Assembly: GCA_934167365.1 (NCBI GenBank)
Contig: CAKPKU010000003.1
Coordinates: 1 to 50,305, forward strand
DNA from: an uncultured Clostridia bacterium
Lineage (GTDB): Bacteria > Bacillota > Clostridia > TANB77 > CAG-508
DNA: 50,305 nucleotides
Reading direction: 5' to 3'
The position numbers and the translations under genes were made by a program. Positions 40,559-50,233 of this stretch are shown one piece after another. Position 1 is the first letter of the stretch. The number at the start of each line of letters is the position of its first letter. The notes below the pieces were generated by a model. That model worked only from the letters and a program-made list of their open reading frames with translations, made no database searches and was not told where the DNA came from.

Positions 40559-41878
40559 ATGAAAAAGTTTATAAAAAATCTATTATGTGTACTAATAGTA
40601 ATGCTCATACTAATATGTATATTTAACATTGCTTATAGTAAATTAGGATATGGAAGTTTTTCTAAAGCTGCTACAATAAAAGATACAGTTACATTTGTTA
40701 AAGATGATAACGTAAAATATTCTAATACAAGTAGTTATAAAATTGAAAATAAGAATTACAATAATTCAGCATTTTATAAAAAAATAAAAGTAAAAAAGAA
40801 TACACCATATAAAATAACTTGTATGATAAAAACTGAAGATGTTGAAATGTTAGATAAATCAATAAAAAACAGTGGAGCAAAAATTAGTATATTAAATTCA
40901 CAAGAGCAAACTATGGCACTTACAGGTAGCAATGAATGGCAAAAAGTAAGTTTGCTTGTTAATTCTAAAAATAAAGAAGAGCTAGAAATTGCTTTTATGC
41001 TTGGGTCTGATAGCGATTCAGGAAATGTAAAAGGAACTGCGTGGTTTTCAGATTTCCAATTAGAAGAAGGACAAAGCAATTGTAATAACACATGGAATGT
41101 TGTATGTTTTATATTTAAAAACACAGATGTAACTTTAAATGGGAAAAATTATAAATACCAAATGTCAGAAAAAGATATAAAACAAATAAATGATTGTATG
41201 CAAAGATTTAAAACCACATGTTCAGAATTTTCTGAAAATAAAATGAATGTAACATATAAAATAATAGAAATAGATGAACCAATTGACAGTTTAACATATG
41301 ACTCTGAAAATGGATATTATATTGATCCAACTGATGTATCAACCAAAATAAATAAATATCTAGATAAAGATGAATATGACCACATATTTATTTGTGCGAG
41401 ATTGTCAAATGAAAAATCTGGAATTCCAATAAATGATTGGATAGGGCTTGGTAGTATGGAATACAGAGGTATTGGTTATTCAAATATTAGAATGCCAAAA
41501 TCAAGTAGAAGTTATGATTATGAATATAAAGAAAAATTAAATACTTTTCCACAGGAAGTTTTTGTTCATGAATTTTTACACACATTAGAGCGAAATTCAA
41601 ATGAATATGGATATGATTGTCCAGTATTACATGAAAATGAAAAATATGGATATAAAGAAAAACGTGTAGAAAGCTTATATGAATGGTATAAAGATTATAT
41701 GAGTGGAAACATAGATTATAATGGTAAAAAAATAGGATTAAATCAAGAGCTATATTCATTAAAACCAGTACACGAAAGTGATTTTAAAAATAGTGTAAAA
41801 TTATCGGACTTTGATGAACCAATTGATTTTATTGGAAAAAGTAAAGTATTAATAAATACTATAAAATCAAAAATATAA
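40559..41878 (+). CDS. Membrane-anchored or secreted zincin metallopeptidase with CBM-like domain
   Basis: 439 aa. The N-terminal hydrophobic segment (residues 5-25) is a signal peptide or anchor. A beta-rich domain follows, about 35-175, with the layout of CBM4/9-type modules (KYSNTSSYKIENKNYNNSAF, WQKVSLLVNSKN, TAWFSDFQLEEG). The C-terminal peptidase domain has the zinc motif HEFLH (H337, E338, H341) in EVFVHEFLHTLERN. The third ligand is not certain. The carbohydrate-binding look suggests it works on the cell surface or on glycosylated substrates. The ATG at 40559 follows TTGGAGG closely (4 nt). queA starts 20 bp downstream, so it likely leads that operon. Confidence 0.75.
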   Translation: MKKFIKNLLCVLIVMLILICIFNIAYSKLGYGSFSKAATIKDTVTFVKDDNVKYSNTSSYKIENKNYNNSAFYKKIKVKKNTPYKITCMIKTEDVEMLDKSIKNSGAKISILNSQEQTMALTGSNEWQKVSLLVNSKNKEELEIAFMLGSDSDSGNVKGTAWFSDFQLEEGQSNCNNTWNVVCFIFKNTDVTLNGKNYKYQMSEKDIKQINDCMQRFKTTCSEFSENKMNVTYKIIEIDEPIDSLTYDSENGYYIDPTDVSTKINKYLDKDEYDHIFICARLSNEKSGIPINDWIGLGSMEYRGIGYSNIRMPKSSRSYDYEYKEKLNTFPQEVFVHEFLHTLERNSNEYGYDCPVLHENEKYGYKEKRVESLYEWYKDYMSGNIDYNGKKIGLNQELYSLKPVHESDFKNSVKLSDFDEPIDFIGKSKVLINTIKSKI

Positions 41879-41898
41879 ATAGAAAGGACTATAAATCA

Positions 41899-42924
41899 AT
41901 GAAATTATCAGATTTTGATTATGAATTACCAAAAGAGCTAATAGCACAAACACCATTGGAAAAAAGAGATGAAGCAAGATTAATGGTTTTACACAGATCA
42001 GATAAAACAATAGAGCATAAAGTATTTAAAGATATATTAGATTATTTTAAACCAGGAGATTGTTTAGTAAGAAATAACACTAAAGTAATTCCTGCAAGAT
42101 TATATGGAGTAAAGGAAGAAACAGGAGCAAATGTTGAATTTTTGCTTTTGAATAGAATAGAAGGAGATATTTGGGAAGTAATGGTAAGACCAGGGAAAAA
42201 ACTAATGCCTGGTGTAAAAGTTTCTTTTGGAAATGGTATATTAAAAGCTGAAATTTTAGATAAAATGGAAGGAGGAAGTAGAAAAGTTAAATTCTATTAT
42301 CAAGGAATATTTAATGAAATTTTAGATGAAATAGGTTTAATGCCACTTCCACCATATATAAAAGAAAAACTTGAAAAAAAGGAAATGTATCAAACAGTAT
42401 ATGCAAAATATGAAGGATCAGCAGCAGCACCAACAGCAGGATTGCATTTTACAAAAGAGCTATTAGAAAAAATAAAGGAAAAAGGTGTAGAAATAGCAAA
42501 TGTAACTTTACATGTTGGAATTGGTACATTCAGACCAGTTAAAGAAGAAAACATCGAAGACCATGACATGCATACAGAGCATTACTATATAAAAAAAGAG
42601 GATGCTGAAAAAATAAATAATACTCGTAAAAATGGAGGAAGAATAATTGCAGTTGGGACAACTTCTTGTAGAGTACTAGAATCAGTAGCTGATGAAAATG
42701 GAATGGTAAAAGAAGTTGAAGATGATACAAATATATTTATATATCCAGGATATAAATTTAAATGTATTGATGGATTAATAACAAATTTCCATTTACCAGA
42801 ATCAACATTATTAATGTTAATATCAGCTTTAGCTGGAAGGGAATATATATTAGATGCATACAAAGAAGCGGTAAAACAAAAATACAAATTTTTTAGCTTT
42901 GGAGATGCAATGTTTATAGAATAA
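41899..42924 (+). CDS. queA: S-adenosylmethionine:tRNA ribosyltransferase-isomerase QueA
   Basis: A 341-aa enzyme (EC 2.4.99.17) that moves the ribosyl part of SAM to 7-aminomethyl-7-deazaguanine in tRNA, giving epoxyqueuosine. Landmarks are FDYELPKELIAQTPLEKRDEARL, VRNNTKVIPARL, EGSAAAPTAGLHFT, LHVGIGTFRPV and TNFHLPESTLLMLISALAG. Full length. AGAAAGGAC precedes the ATG. tgt follows by about 40 bp and acts immediately before it in the same pathway; the usual yajC/secD neighbours are absent. Confidence 0.96.
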   Translation: MKLSDFDYELPKELIAQTPLEKRDEARLMVLHRSDKTIEHKVFKDILDYFKPGDCLVRNNTKVIPARLYGVKEETGANVEFLLLNRIEGDIWEVMVRPGKKLMPGVKVSFGNGILKAEILDKMEGGSRKVKFYYQGIFNEILDEIGLMPLPPYIKEKLEKKEMYQTVYAKYEGSAAAPTAGLHFTKELLEKIKEKGVEIANVTLHVGIGTFRPVKEENIEDHDMHTEHYYIKKEDAEKINNTRKNGGRIIAVGTTSCRVLESVADENGMVKEVEDDTNIFIYPGYKFKCIDGLITNFHLPESTLLMLISALAGREYILDAYKEAVKQKYKFFSFGDAMFIE

Positions 42925-42965
42925 GAAAAAATAAATTGAAGTATTCAAATAAAGGAGATGATTTT

Positions 42966-44096
42966 TTGGAAAAATCAGCAATAACATATGAACTATTACA
43001 TGAATGTAAGCAAACAGGAGCTAGAAGAGGTGTAATACATACACCACATGGAGATATTCAAACACCAGTATTTATGCCAGTTGGAACACAAGCAACTGTG
43101 AAATCAATGACACCAGATGAATTAAAAGATATGATAGATGCAAAAATTATCTTATCAAATACATATCATTTATATTTAAGACCAGGTAGTAAACTTGTAA
43201 AAGAAGCTGGCGGACTTCATAAGTTCATGAACTGGGACAGAGCTATATTAACAGATAGCGGAGGATTTCAAGTATTTAGCTTAGGTGATTTACGTACAAT
43301 TTCTGAAGAAGGTGTTGAGTTTAAGTCTCATTTAGATGGAAGTAAGCATATATTCACACCAGAAAGTGTAATGGAAACAGAAAATGATTTAGGTGCAGAT
43401 ATAATGATGGCATTTGATGAATGTGTTGAATATCCAGCAACATATGAATATACAAAAAATTCAATGGAAAGAACAACAAGATGGGCTAAAAGATGTAAAG
43501 CAGCACATAAAAACACTGAAAAACAGGGACTTTTTGGAATTATTCAAGGTGGTTTTTATAAAGATTTAAGAGATAAAAGCCTTGAAGATTTAGTCGCTTT
43601 AGATCTTCCAGGTTATGCAATAGGAGGAATTAGTGTTGGGGAACCTAAAGAAAAATTTTTAGATATTTTAAGATATACAGCACCAAAAATGCCTAAAAAC
43701 AAACCAAGATATTTAATGGGAGTAGGAACACCAGATTATCTAATAGAGGCAGCATTAGCTGGAATTGATATGTGTGATTGTGTTCTACCAACAAGAATTG
43801 CAAGAAATGGAACTGCAATGACATGGAATGGAAAAGTAGTAGTAAGAAATGCAACATATGAAAGAGATTTTACACCACTTGATCCAGAATGTGATTGTTA
43901 TACATGCAAAAACTATACAAGAGCATACTTAAGACATTTAGTAAAAACTAAAGAAATATTAGGCGTAAGACTATTATCAATTCATAATTTATACTTTTTA
44001 TCTAAATTGATGGAAAGAGTAAGAAATGAAATAGAAAATGATAATTTATTAAATTTTAAAAATGAATTTTACGCTAAATATGGTTATGATGAATAA
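42966..44096 (+). CDS. tgt: Queuine/preQ1 tRNA-guanine transglycosylase
   Basis: A 376-aa enzyme (EC 2.4.2.29) that swaps guanine-34 for preQ1 in tRNAs with GUN anticodons. It shows TPVFMPVGTQATVKSM, LSNTYHLYLRPG, TDSGGFQVFSL, the nucleophile region GIDMCDCVLPTRIARNGTAMT, and zinc ligands CDCYTCKNYTRAYLRHL with SIHNLYF. The start is taken as TTG at 42966 behind AAAGGAGATG. A longer frame from 42936 begins with TTG and has no ribosome site. The gene is in an operon with queA. Confidence 0.95.
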   Translation: MEKSAITYELLHECKQTGARRGVIHTPHGDIQTPVFMPVGTQATVKSMTPDELKDMIDAKIILSNTYHLYLRPGSKLVKEAGGLHKFMNWDRAILTDSGGFQVFSLGDLRTISEEGVEFKSHLDGSKHIFTPESVMETENDLGADIMMAFDECVEYPATYEYTKNSMERTTRWAKRCKAAHKNTEKQGLFGIIQGGFYKDLRDKSLEDLVALDLPGYAIGGISVGEPKEKFLDILRYTAPKMPKNKPRYLMGVGTPDYLIEAALAGIDMCDCVLPTRIARNGTAMTWNGKVVVRNATYERDFTPLDPECDCYTCKNYTRAYLRHLVKTKEILGVRLLSIHNLYFLSKLMERVRNEIENDNLLNFKNEFYAKYGYDE

Positions 44097-44143
44097 AAAG
44101 ATAGAGATTTTTATTTTTTTTAGAAAGGATGTTGAAGATAAAA

Positions 44144-45604
44144 ATGACACTTGTAGATGAACACGAGTTATTTCAAGAGCAAGAAAAGAAAAGAAAGATA
44201 TTTAGATTAATTATAAAAATAATAGTAATATTATTTATTTTTATGATTGCATTATTAGTTTTAATGAAAGTAAAAAATTCTAAATCATTTAAATTTGTAT
44301 TAGATGGTGAAACACAAAGTGGAATTGATACTTCTATGATATTAAAAAATGAAAAAGGAAAATTTGTAGAAGAAAATGGAGAAATATTTGTATCAGTTCA
44401 AAAATTATCATCATTATTACAATATCAGTATTATAATAGTGAATATAAACTAAAAGGTGAAGACAAAACAAAATGTCAAATAAGATCTGGAAATATATAT
44501 ACATCATATATAGCAGATTCTAATAAAGTATATAAAGCTATTGTAAAAGAAAGCAATGATAATGACACATCTTCAAAAAATAATAATAACTCAAACAAAA
44601 ACCAAGAAGAAGCGGTTCAAGAAGATGAGGTACAATATGAATATTTCACTATTGCAAATAATGTCAAAATAGTAAATGATGAAATATTTGTAAGTTTAGA
44701 AGGTATAAGACTAGGTTTTGATATTTCAATATCATATGACAAAAAAACAAATACATTATCAATAGTAACACTAGACAAATTAGAACAAGTAGCAAAATCA
44801 AAAAGATCAGATATAGTTAGCTCTGGAGAATACGAATACATTAATAAACGACTATTTAAATATGGAATGGGAATAGTTAAAGATTCATCAGGAAATTTAG
44901 GAGTAGGAAGTTATACAAATTCAGATAAACTTAGTACATATGTAGCAAGTTGTAAATATTCTGACATAAAATTCAATGAAGGAACAAAAACTTTTACTGT
45001 TATAACAAGTAGTGATAATAAAAAATGTATTTTATATGTTGATTTAAATGCGCAAGAAGTTAAAAAGAACATAACATGTCAATATAATAATATAAAAGAA
45101 ATTGACAATGAATTTAAATACTTTGTAATAGAAGATAATGGAAAATATGGAATAATTGATTCTGATGGAAAAATAGCATTATACCCATTATTTGAAGAAA
45201 TAGGTTTAGATGATGGACTATATATAAATATTGATAATAAATATATACTTAATAATAAATATGTTCCAGTAAAAAATAATGGAAAATGGGGATTATATAG
45301 TATAGAAGGTCAAAAATTAATTGAACCACAATTTGAAGAAATAGGTTGTACATTAGCACAAAATGGAGAATCAGTAGCTATTATTCCAAACATCAAAGAA
45401 AATGTAGATGCAGTAGTATTCTTATATAATGCTGAAAAAAAATTATATGGATTATATAATGCGAGCACAGGAGATAAAATAGCAATTTCATTAATAGAAG
45501 TATTTAAAAAGCAAGTAGATGGTCAAGATAAATATTATATTAACTATGTAATTGATAAAGAAAACGGTGTAGTACATAAATTAGATGTATACACAGATAT
45601 ATAA
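44144..45604 (+). CDS. Membrane-anchored WG-repeat protein
   Basis: About 486 aa. Basic N-terminus (EKKRKIFRL) and one membrane helix (about 20-45), then a copper-amine-oxidase-like N-domain (GEIFVSVQKLSSLLQYQYYN, NVKIVNDEIFVSLEGIRLGF) and WG/KWG-type repeats (NGKYGIIDSDGKIALYPLFEEI, NGKWGLYSIEGQKLIEPQFEEI, KKLYGLYNASTGDKI). Such repeats form a surface binding platform; the partner is unknown. An Asn/Ser-rich linker lies near 145-160. The start is uncertain: the ATG at 44129 overlaps AGAAAGGA, while the ATG at 44144 is 14 nt after it. Probably the last gene of the queA-tgt operon. Confidence 0.72.
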   Translation: MTLVDEHELFQEQEKKRKIFRLIIKIIVILFIFMIALLVLMKVKNSKSFKFVLDGETQSGIDTSMILKNEKGKFVEENGEIFVSVQKLSSLLQYQYYNSEYKLKGEDKTKCQIRSGNIYTSYIADSNKVYKAIVKESNDNDTSSKNNNNSNKNQEEAVQEDEVQYEYFTIANNVKIVNDEIFVSLEGIRLGFDISISYDKKTNTLSIVTLDKLEQVAKSKRSDIVSSGEYEYINKRLFKYGMGIVKDSSGNLGVGSYTNSDKLSTYVASCKYSDIKFNEGTKTFTVITSSDNKKCILYVDLNAQEVKKNITCQYNNIKEIDNEFKYFVIEDNGKYGIIDSDGKIALYPLFEEIGLDDGLYINIDNKYILNNKYVPVKNNGKWGLYSIEGQKLIEPQFEEIGCTLAQNGESVAIIPNIKENVDAVVFLYNAEKKLYGLYNASTGDKIAISLIEVFKKQVDGQDKYYINYVIDKENGVVHKLDVYTDI

Positions 45605-45618
45605 TTTATAAAAAAATA

Positions 45619-45646
45619 TTGACTTTTGATTTAAATTAAGTATAAT
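45619..45646 (+). promoter_or_regulatory. Promoter of thrS
   Basis: TTGACT (45619-45624), 16 bp, TATAAT (45641-45646). Confidence 0.7.
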
Positions 45647-45658
45647 AAAAATATGAAA

Positions 45659-45871
45659 AACTTAAATGAGACAAAGTAAAATATCACTTTTTAAAAGAGA
45701 AGATTAGTCAAAGGCTGAAAGCTAATCCTAAAAAAATATTTGAAAAACTACCTCATTGTTTCCAGTAATGGACGTGTAACTTGCGTTAAAAGAATTAAGT
45801 AAAAAATAGGATGGAACCGTGTAAATATAAGCACTCCTAAAAATCAATTTAGATTTTTAGGGTGCTTTTTA
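45659..45871 (+). ncRNA. T-box leader of thrS with terminator
   Basis: Stem I is closed by AATGAG (45665-45670) and CTCATT (45752-45757). The probable specifier is ACU at 45747-45749 (a Thr codon, followed by A) on the 3' side of its internal loop. The T-box sequence AGGATGGAACCGTG is at 45808-45821. The terminator AAGCACTCCTAAAAATC / GATTTTTAGGGTGCTT with a T run spans about 45829-45870. Uncharged tRNA-Thr would stabilise the antiterminator and switch thrS on. The exact specifier codon (ACU or ACC) is inferred. Confidence 0.88.
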
Positions 45872-45908
45872 TTTATATAAACCTAAAAACAAAGAAAGGG
45901 GTTATAAT

Positions 45909-47834
45909 ATGATTAAAGTAGAATTAAAAGATGGCTCTATTTTAGAAGTAGAGCAAGGTAGCAGTGTTATTGATATTGCAAAAAAAATCAGTGAAGGTTT
46001 AGCAAGAATGGCTACTGCTGGAAGAGTTAATGGAAAGGTTGTTGATTTAAGATTTGAATTAAATGAAGATTCAAAATTAGAAATATTAACATTTGATTCA
46101 GATTTAGATGGAAAAAAGGCTTATTGGCATACAACTTCACACATAATGGCACAAGCAGTAAAAAGGTTATTTCCAGATACAAAATTTGCCATTGGACCAT
46201 CAATAGATGAAGGCTTTTATTATGATTTTGACACATCTGAAACTTTTAATGATGAAGATAAAGAAAAAATTGAAGCTGAAATGAAAAAAATAATTAAAGA
46301 AGATTTACCAATAGAAAGATTTTCATTACCAAAAAATGAGGCTTTAAAATTAATGGCAGATCAACCATATAAAATAGAGCTAATTAATGACTTACCAGAA
46401 GGAGAAGAAATTTCATTTTATAAACAAGGAGATTTTACAGACTTATGTGCAGGTCCACATTTAATGAGCACAGGTAAAGTAAAATCTATAAAATTACTTT
46501 CAAATTCTGGTGCTTATTGGAGAGGTAGCGAAAAAAATAAAATGCTTCAAAGAATTTATGCAATATCTTTCCCAAAAGCCAGTCAATTAGAAGAATTTAT
46601 TAAATTACAAGAAGAGGCAAAAGAACGTGATCACAGAAAAATAGGTAAAGATTTAAAATTGTTCATGACACATAAATTAGTAGGTGCAGGACTTCCAATA
46701 TATTTACCAAATGGAGCAACAATAAGAAGAACTCTTGAAAGATATATCCAAGATAAGGAGCTTGCATTAGGTTATTGGCATGTATATACACCATCAATTG
46801 CAAATACTGAATTATATAAAATAAGTGGTCACTGGGATCATTATAAAGATGATATGTTTCCAGTTATGAAAATGGATAATGAAGAGCTTGTTTTAAGACC
46901 AATGAATTGTCCACATCATATGTTAATATATAAAAGTGAAATTCGTTCATATAAAGATTTACCAATAAAAATAGGTGAATTAGCACATGATTTTAGATGG
47001 GAAAATAGCGGAGCTGTTTGTGGATTAGAGCGTGTTAGACAAATGTGTCAAAATGATGCACATTTATTTGTAAGACCTGACCAAATAAAAGAAGAATTTG
47101 GACAAGTTGTCAAATTAATACTATCAGTATATAAAGATTTCGGATTTAAAGATTATAGATTCAGATTATCTTTAAGAGATAAAAATGATAAAGTAAAATA
47201 TATAGATAATGATGAAATGTGGGAGACAGCAGAATCTCAATTACGTGAGATATTAACAGAAATGGATGTCGATTTTTATGAAGCAGAGGGTGAAGCAGCA
47301 TTTTATGGTCCAAAACTAGATGTACAAATAAAATCAGCTTTAGGACATGATGTAACAGTTTCTACATGTCAATTAGATTTTGCTTTACCAGAGCGATTTG
47401 ATTTAACATATGTTGGTGAAGATGGACAAAATCATAGACCAGTTGTAATTCATAGAGCAATTTTAGGAACATCAGATAGATTTATGGCATTTTTATTAGA
47501 GGAAACAAAAGGTGTACTTCCAACATGGCTTGCACCACTTCAAGTAAAAATACTACCAATAGCAGATAGTCATGTAGAATATGCTAAAAAAATAAAAGAA
47601 GAGCTAATGTTAAATGGAATTAGAGTTAAATTAGATGACAGAAATGAAAAAATAGGATATAAAATCCGTGAAGCACAACTTGAAAAAGTTCCATATATGT
47701 TAATTATTGGCAATAAGGAAGTTGAAAACAATCAAGTAGGAGTAAGATCACATAAAGATGGCGATATAGGCGCAATGGATACAAAAGACTTTATAGAAAA
47801 AATAGTATATGAAGTGAAAAATTATGTAAAATAA
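45909..47834 (+). CDS. thrS: Threonyl-tRNA synthetase
   Basis: A 641-aa class II synthetase (EC 6.1.1.3) charging tRNA-Thr. Domains: TGS (1-62, LKDGSILEVEQGSSV), editing/N2 (about 63-225, HTTSHIMAQAV, YDFDTSETFNDED, DLCAGPHL), catalytic core (about 240-535; LPNGATIRRTLERYI, LRPMNCPHHMLIYKS with the zinc Cys/His, RVRQMCQNDAHLF, CQLDFALPERF, HRAILGTSDRF) and the anticodon-binding domain (LAPLQVKILPI). Full length. AAAGAAAGGGG precedes the ATG. Regulated by the T-box directly upstream. Confidence 0.97.
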   Translation: MIKVELKDGSILEVEQGSSVIDIAKKISEGLARMATAGRVNGKVVDLRFELNEDSKLEILTFDSDLDGKKAYWHTTSHIMAQAVKRLFPDTKFAIGPSIDEGFYYDFDTSETFNDEDKEKIEAEMKKIIKEDLPIERFSLPKNEALKLMADQPYKIELINDLPEGEEISFYKQGDFTDLCAGPHLMSTGKVKSIKLLSNSGAYWRGSEKNKMLQRIYAISFPKASQLEEFIKLQEEAKERDHRKIGKDLKLFMTHKLVGAGLPIYLPNGATIRRTLERYIQDKELALGYWHVYTPSIANTELYKISGHWDHYKDDMFPVMKMDNEELVLRPMNCPHHMLIYKSEIRSYKDLPIKIGELAHDFRWENSGAVCGLERVRQMCQNDAHLFVRPDQIKEEFGQVVKLILSVYKDFGFKDYRFRLSLRDKNDKVKYIDNDEMWETAESQLREILTEMDVDFYEAEGEAAFYGPKLDVQIKSALGHDVTVSTCQLDFALPERFDLTYVGEDGQNHRPVVIHRAILGTSDRFMAFLLEETKGVLPTWLAPLQVKILPIADSHVEYAKKIKEELMLNGIRVKLDDRNEKIGYKIREAQLEKVPYMLIIGNKEVENNQVGVRSHKDGDIGAMDTKDFIEKIVYEVKNYVK

Positions 47835-47870
47835 TAATATGGTATTAAATGAAAAAGGATGTGGTCATTA

Positions 47871-48203
47871 ATGTATATTTCAAATAGAGAAGAATATTTG
47901 GATAAAAACGAATTAACAATTTCTACAATAATAGATATAATAGAGAATAAAGTTGGATATTGTGTTGTAGGAAATAATAACGGATTACTAGTTTGGACAG
48001 ATAATAATAAAGAATATTTTTCAGCAATTATTAAAGGAGACAAAATAAAAATTATTAATATAAATGGAGAGAAAACAGATATATTAATACAAAAAAATGA
48101 AAATAAAGGTTATATAATTAACAAAGACCTGAATTGTAAATTTGAATACAATATAGAAGAGCTTGACAATAACATTGAAAAAATAATATATATGAAAAAA
48201 TAG
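47871..48203 (+). CDS. Unknown protein, possibly the N-terminal part of a frameshift-split gene
   Basis: 110 aa as read, beta-rich (VGYCVVGNNNGLLVWTDNNK, KIKIININGEKTDILIQKNE), with no membrane helix and no known family. The ATG at 47871 lies 11 nt after AAAAAGGA; an ATG at 47859 overlaps that site. The frame ends ATG-AAA-AAA-TAG. Shifting back one base in the six-A run continues into the downstream acidic frame without a stop, which itself lacks a ribosome site. The two may therefore encode one protein of about 320 aa, through a natural frameshift, mutation or sequencing error. Confidence 0.6.
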   Translation: MYISNREEYLDKNELTISTIIDIIENKVGYCVVGNNNGLLVWTDNNKEYFSAIIKGDKIKIININGEKTDILIQKNENKGYIINKDLNCKFEYNIEELDNNIEKIIYMKK

Positions 48204-48259
48204 AAAATGATAAATTATATCAATCATATCTTAGAAAATCCGATGACATTGAACTTATA

Positions 48260-48853
48260 ATGCATAATGAGATGGTTGATAAAGAAAATTATTCTGTATC
48301 AATTTTTAATTCAAAATTAATAAACGCATCAAAAGAGGATATTCAAGCATTTGCAGAAGAAGTAGGATTTGGAGAGGAATATGATGATGAACAAGAGCCT
48401 TTTGAAGATGATGAATCAGAAGAAGAGCAAATTGATGAAGATGAATATGAATCAAAAGAGCCTTACGAATATAGTGGGGATGAAAGAAAATATAAAGAAG
48501 AATACAGAAACAATGATTATGATGATAATGAAATAGAAGATGATGACTGCAATAAATATATACAATATGAAACAGAAGATTCTTACGAAGAAGAAAATGA
48601 AGAGGATTTAGAAGAATTATATAATGAATTATTTTATGTAATTGAAAACAAAGAGCTTATCGAAGGTGGGAAAGCATATGAAATAATAAAAAGTGTATAC
48701 TCTGAACTTGCAGAATGGAATGTATTTACTGACTATGCAATAATAAATAATATAGAGTATGCATATGATGAATTATTAGAGCTTTCAAAATCAAAAGATG
48801 ATATGAACAAAAATGTACCTAGAGATTGCTCTGATGGAAATGAAGCTAGATAA
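48260..48853 (+). CDS. Acidic protein, probably the C-terminal part of the preceding gene
   Basis: As read from the first ATG this is 197 aa, but the frame is open back to 48179 and overlaps the end of the upstream gene in the -1 frame. No Shine-Dalgarno precedes 48260 or the next ATG at 48272. The middle (about residues 38-120) is extremely acidic (DDEQEPFEDDESEEEQIDED), likely disordered. A more ordered helical C-terminus follows (IESGGKAY-like region, IIKSVYSELAEWNVFTDYAI). Unknown family. It ends 15 bp before deoB. Best read together with 47871-48203. Confidence 0.55.
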   Translation: MHNEMVDKENYSVSIFNSKLINASKEDIQAFAEEVGFGEEYDDEQEPFEDDESEEEQIDEDEYESKEPYEYSGDERKYKEEYRNNDYDDNEIEDDDCNKYIQYETEDSYEEENEEDLEELYNELFYVIENKELIEGGKAYEIIKSVYSELAEWNVFTDYAIINNIEYAYDELLELSKSKDDMNKNVPRDCSDGNEAR

Positions 48854-48868
48854 AAAAAGGAGGCACAA

Positions 48869-50059
48869 ATGATGATTAATAGAGCAATTATAATTGTTTT
48901 AGATGGATTTGGTGTAGGTGAACAATCAGATGCATATGTGTATGGAGATGAGGGAAGTAATACTTTAGTTGGAATATACAACAGTGAACATCCACATTTG
49001 CCAAACATGAAAAAATTAGGTTTATATAATATTGATGGAGTTGATATACAAGATAAAGAGCAAAATATAATAGGTTCATACGGAAAAGCAACCGAAACAT
49101 GTGAAGGAAAAAATAGTCCAGTAGGTCATTGGGAAATAAGTGGATATGTAAAAAAACCAGGATTTAAAACATATCCAAATGCTTTTCCACAAGAATTAAT
49201 AGATGAATTTATAGAAAAGGCGAATTTAAAGGGAATTTTATGTAATGAAGTAGGGTCAGGAACAGAGCTATTAAAAAAATATGGCGAGGAGCATATGAAA
49301 ACAGGCTATCCAATAATATATACATCAGCAGATAGTGTATTTCAAATAGCAGCACATGAAGATGTTATTCCAGTCCAACAATTATACAAAATATGTAAAA
49401 TAGCAAGATCAATTCTTGATAAACCAGAATATAATGTTGGAACAGTAATAGCAAGACCATTTATAGGAACATCAGCCGAAGATTTTACACGAACATACAA
49501 TAGAAGAGACTTTGAATCTAATACATTTGGAAAAACAATGTTAGATACTATTTCAGAAGAATATAAAGGAGCTGAAGTAATTGCAATTGGAAAAATAGAA
49601 GACTTATTTTCAGGAAGAGGAATAAGTACAGCTATTCATACAAATGGTAATGAAGATGGAATAGAAAAAACTATTCAATATATAAAACAAGATTCAAAAG
49701 GCTTAATTTTTACAAATTTAGTTGATTTTGATATGCTATATGGACATAGAAATAATGTAAAAGGATATAGTAAAGCACTAGAATATTTTGATAGTAAACT
49801 TCCAGAAATAATGCAAAATATGAAAGAAGATGATATGCTTATAATAACTGCTGATCATGGAAATGACCCAACAACACCAAGTACAGACCATTCAAGAGAA
49901 TATATTCCAATATTAATTTATGGAAAAAATATTAAACCAAATAATAACCTAGGAATACGAAAAACATATTCAGATATTTCAGCAACAATTTTAGACTTAT
50001 TTGGGTTAAGCAAATTAAATAATGGAACTAGTTTCAAAAACGAAATATTAAATAAATAA
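48869..50059 (+). CDS. deoB: Phosphopentomutase
   Basis: A 396-aa alkaline-phosphatase-superfamily enzyme (EC 5.4.2.7) that interconverts (deoxy)ribose-1-phosphate and -5-phosphate in nucleoside salvage. Motifs are RAIIIVLDGFGVGEQSDA, GDEGSNTLVG (the phosphorylated Thr), NSPVGHWEISG, GTVIARPFIG and the metal site ADHGNDPTTPSTDHSREY. Length is typical. AAAGGAGG lies five bases before the first ATG; the second ATG three bases on is also possible. In Bacillus subtilis deoB (drm) sits next to xerD, whereas here they are 24 kb apart. Confidence 0.95.
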   Translation: MMINRAIIIVLDGFGVGEQSDAYVYGDEGSNTLVGIYNSEHPHLPNMKKLGLYNIDGVDIQDKEQNIIGSYGKATETCEGKNSPVGHWEISGYVKKPGFKTYPNAFPQELIDEFIEKANLKGILCNEVGSGTELLKKYGEEHMKTGYPIIYTSADSVFQIAAHEDVIPVQQLYKICKIARSILDKPEYNVGTVIARPFIGTSAEDFTRTYNRRDFESNTFGKTMLDTISEEYKGAEVIAIGKIEDLFSGRGISTAIHTNGNEDGIEKTIQYIKQDSKGLIFTNLVDFDMLYGHRNNVKGYSKALEYFDSKLPEIMQNMKEDDMLIITADHGNDPTTPSTDHSREYIPILIYGKNIKPNNNLGIRKTYSDISATILDLFGLSKLNNGTSFKNEILNK

Positions 50060-50133
50060 TGTATAGAAAAAAATATATATAAGAAAAAATAAAGCAATAT
50101 ATATGTAATGTTTTGAAAAAATAACTAATATAC

Positions 50134-50170
50134 AAAAATAGAACAGGTTTATATATCTGTTCTATTTTTA
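50134..50170 (+). terminator. Intrinsic terminator of deoB
   Basis: AAAATAGAACAG and CTGTTCTATTTT pair, with T before and after. The rest of 50060-50233 shows nothing else. Confidence 0.8.
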
Positions 50171-50233
50171 TGATTAAGACAATATCATGAAATTATGCAA
50201 ATTTCAAAATGTAAATTATTTTTACTAGAATAA

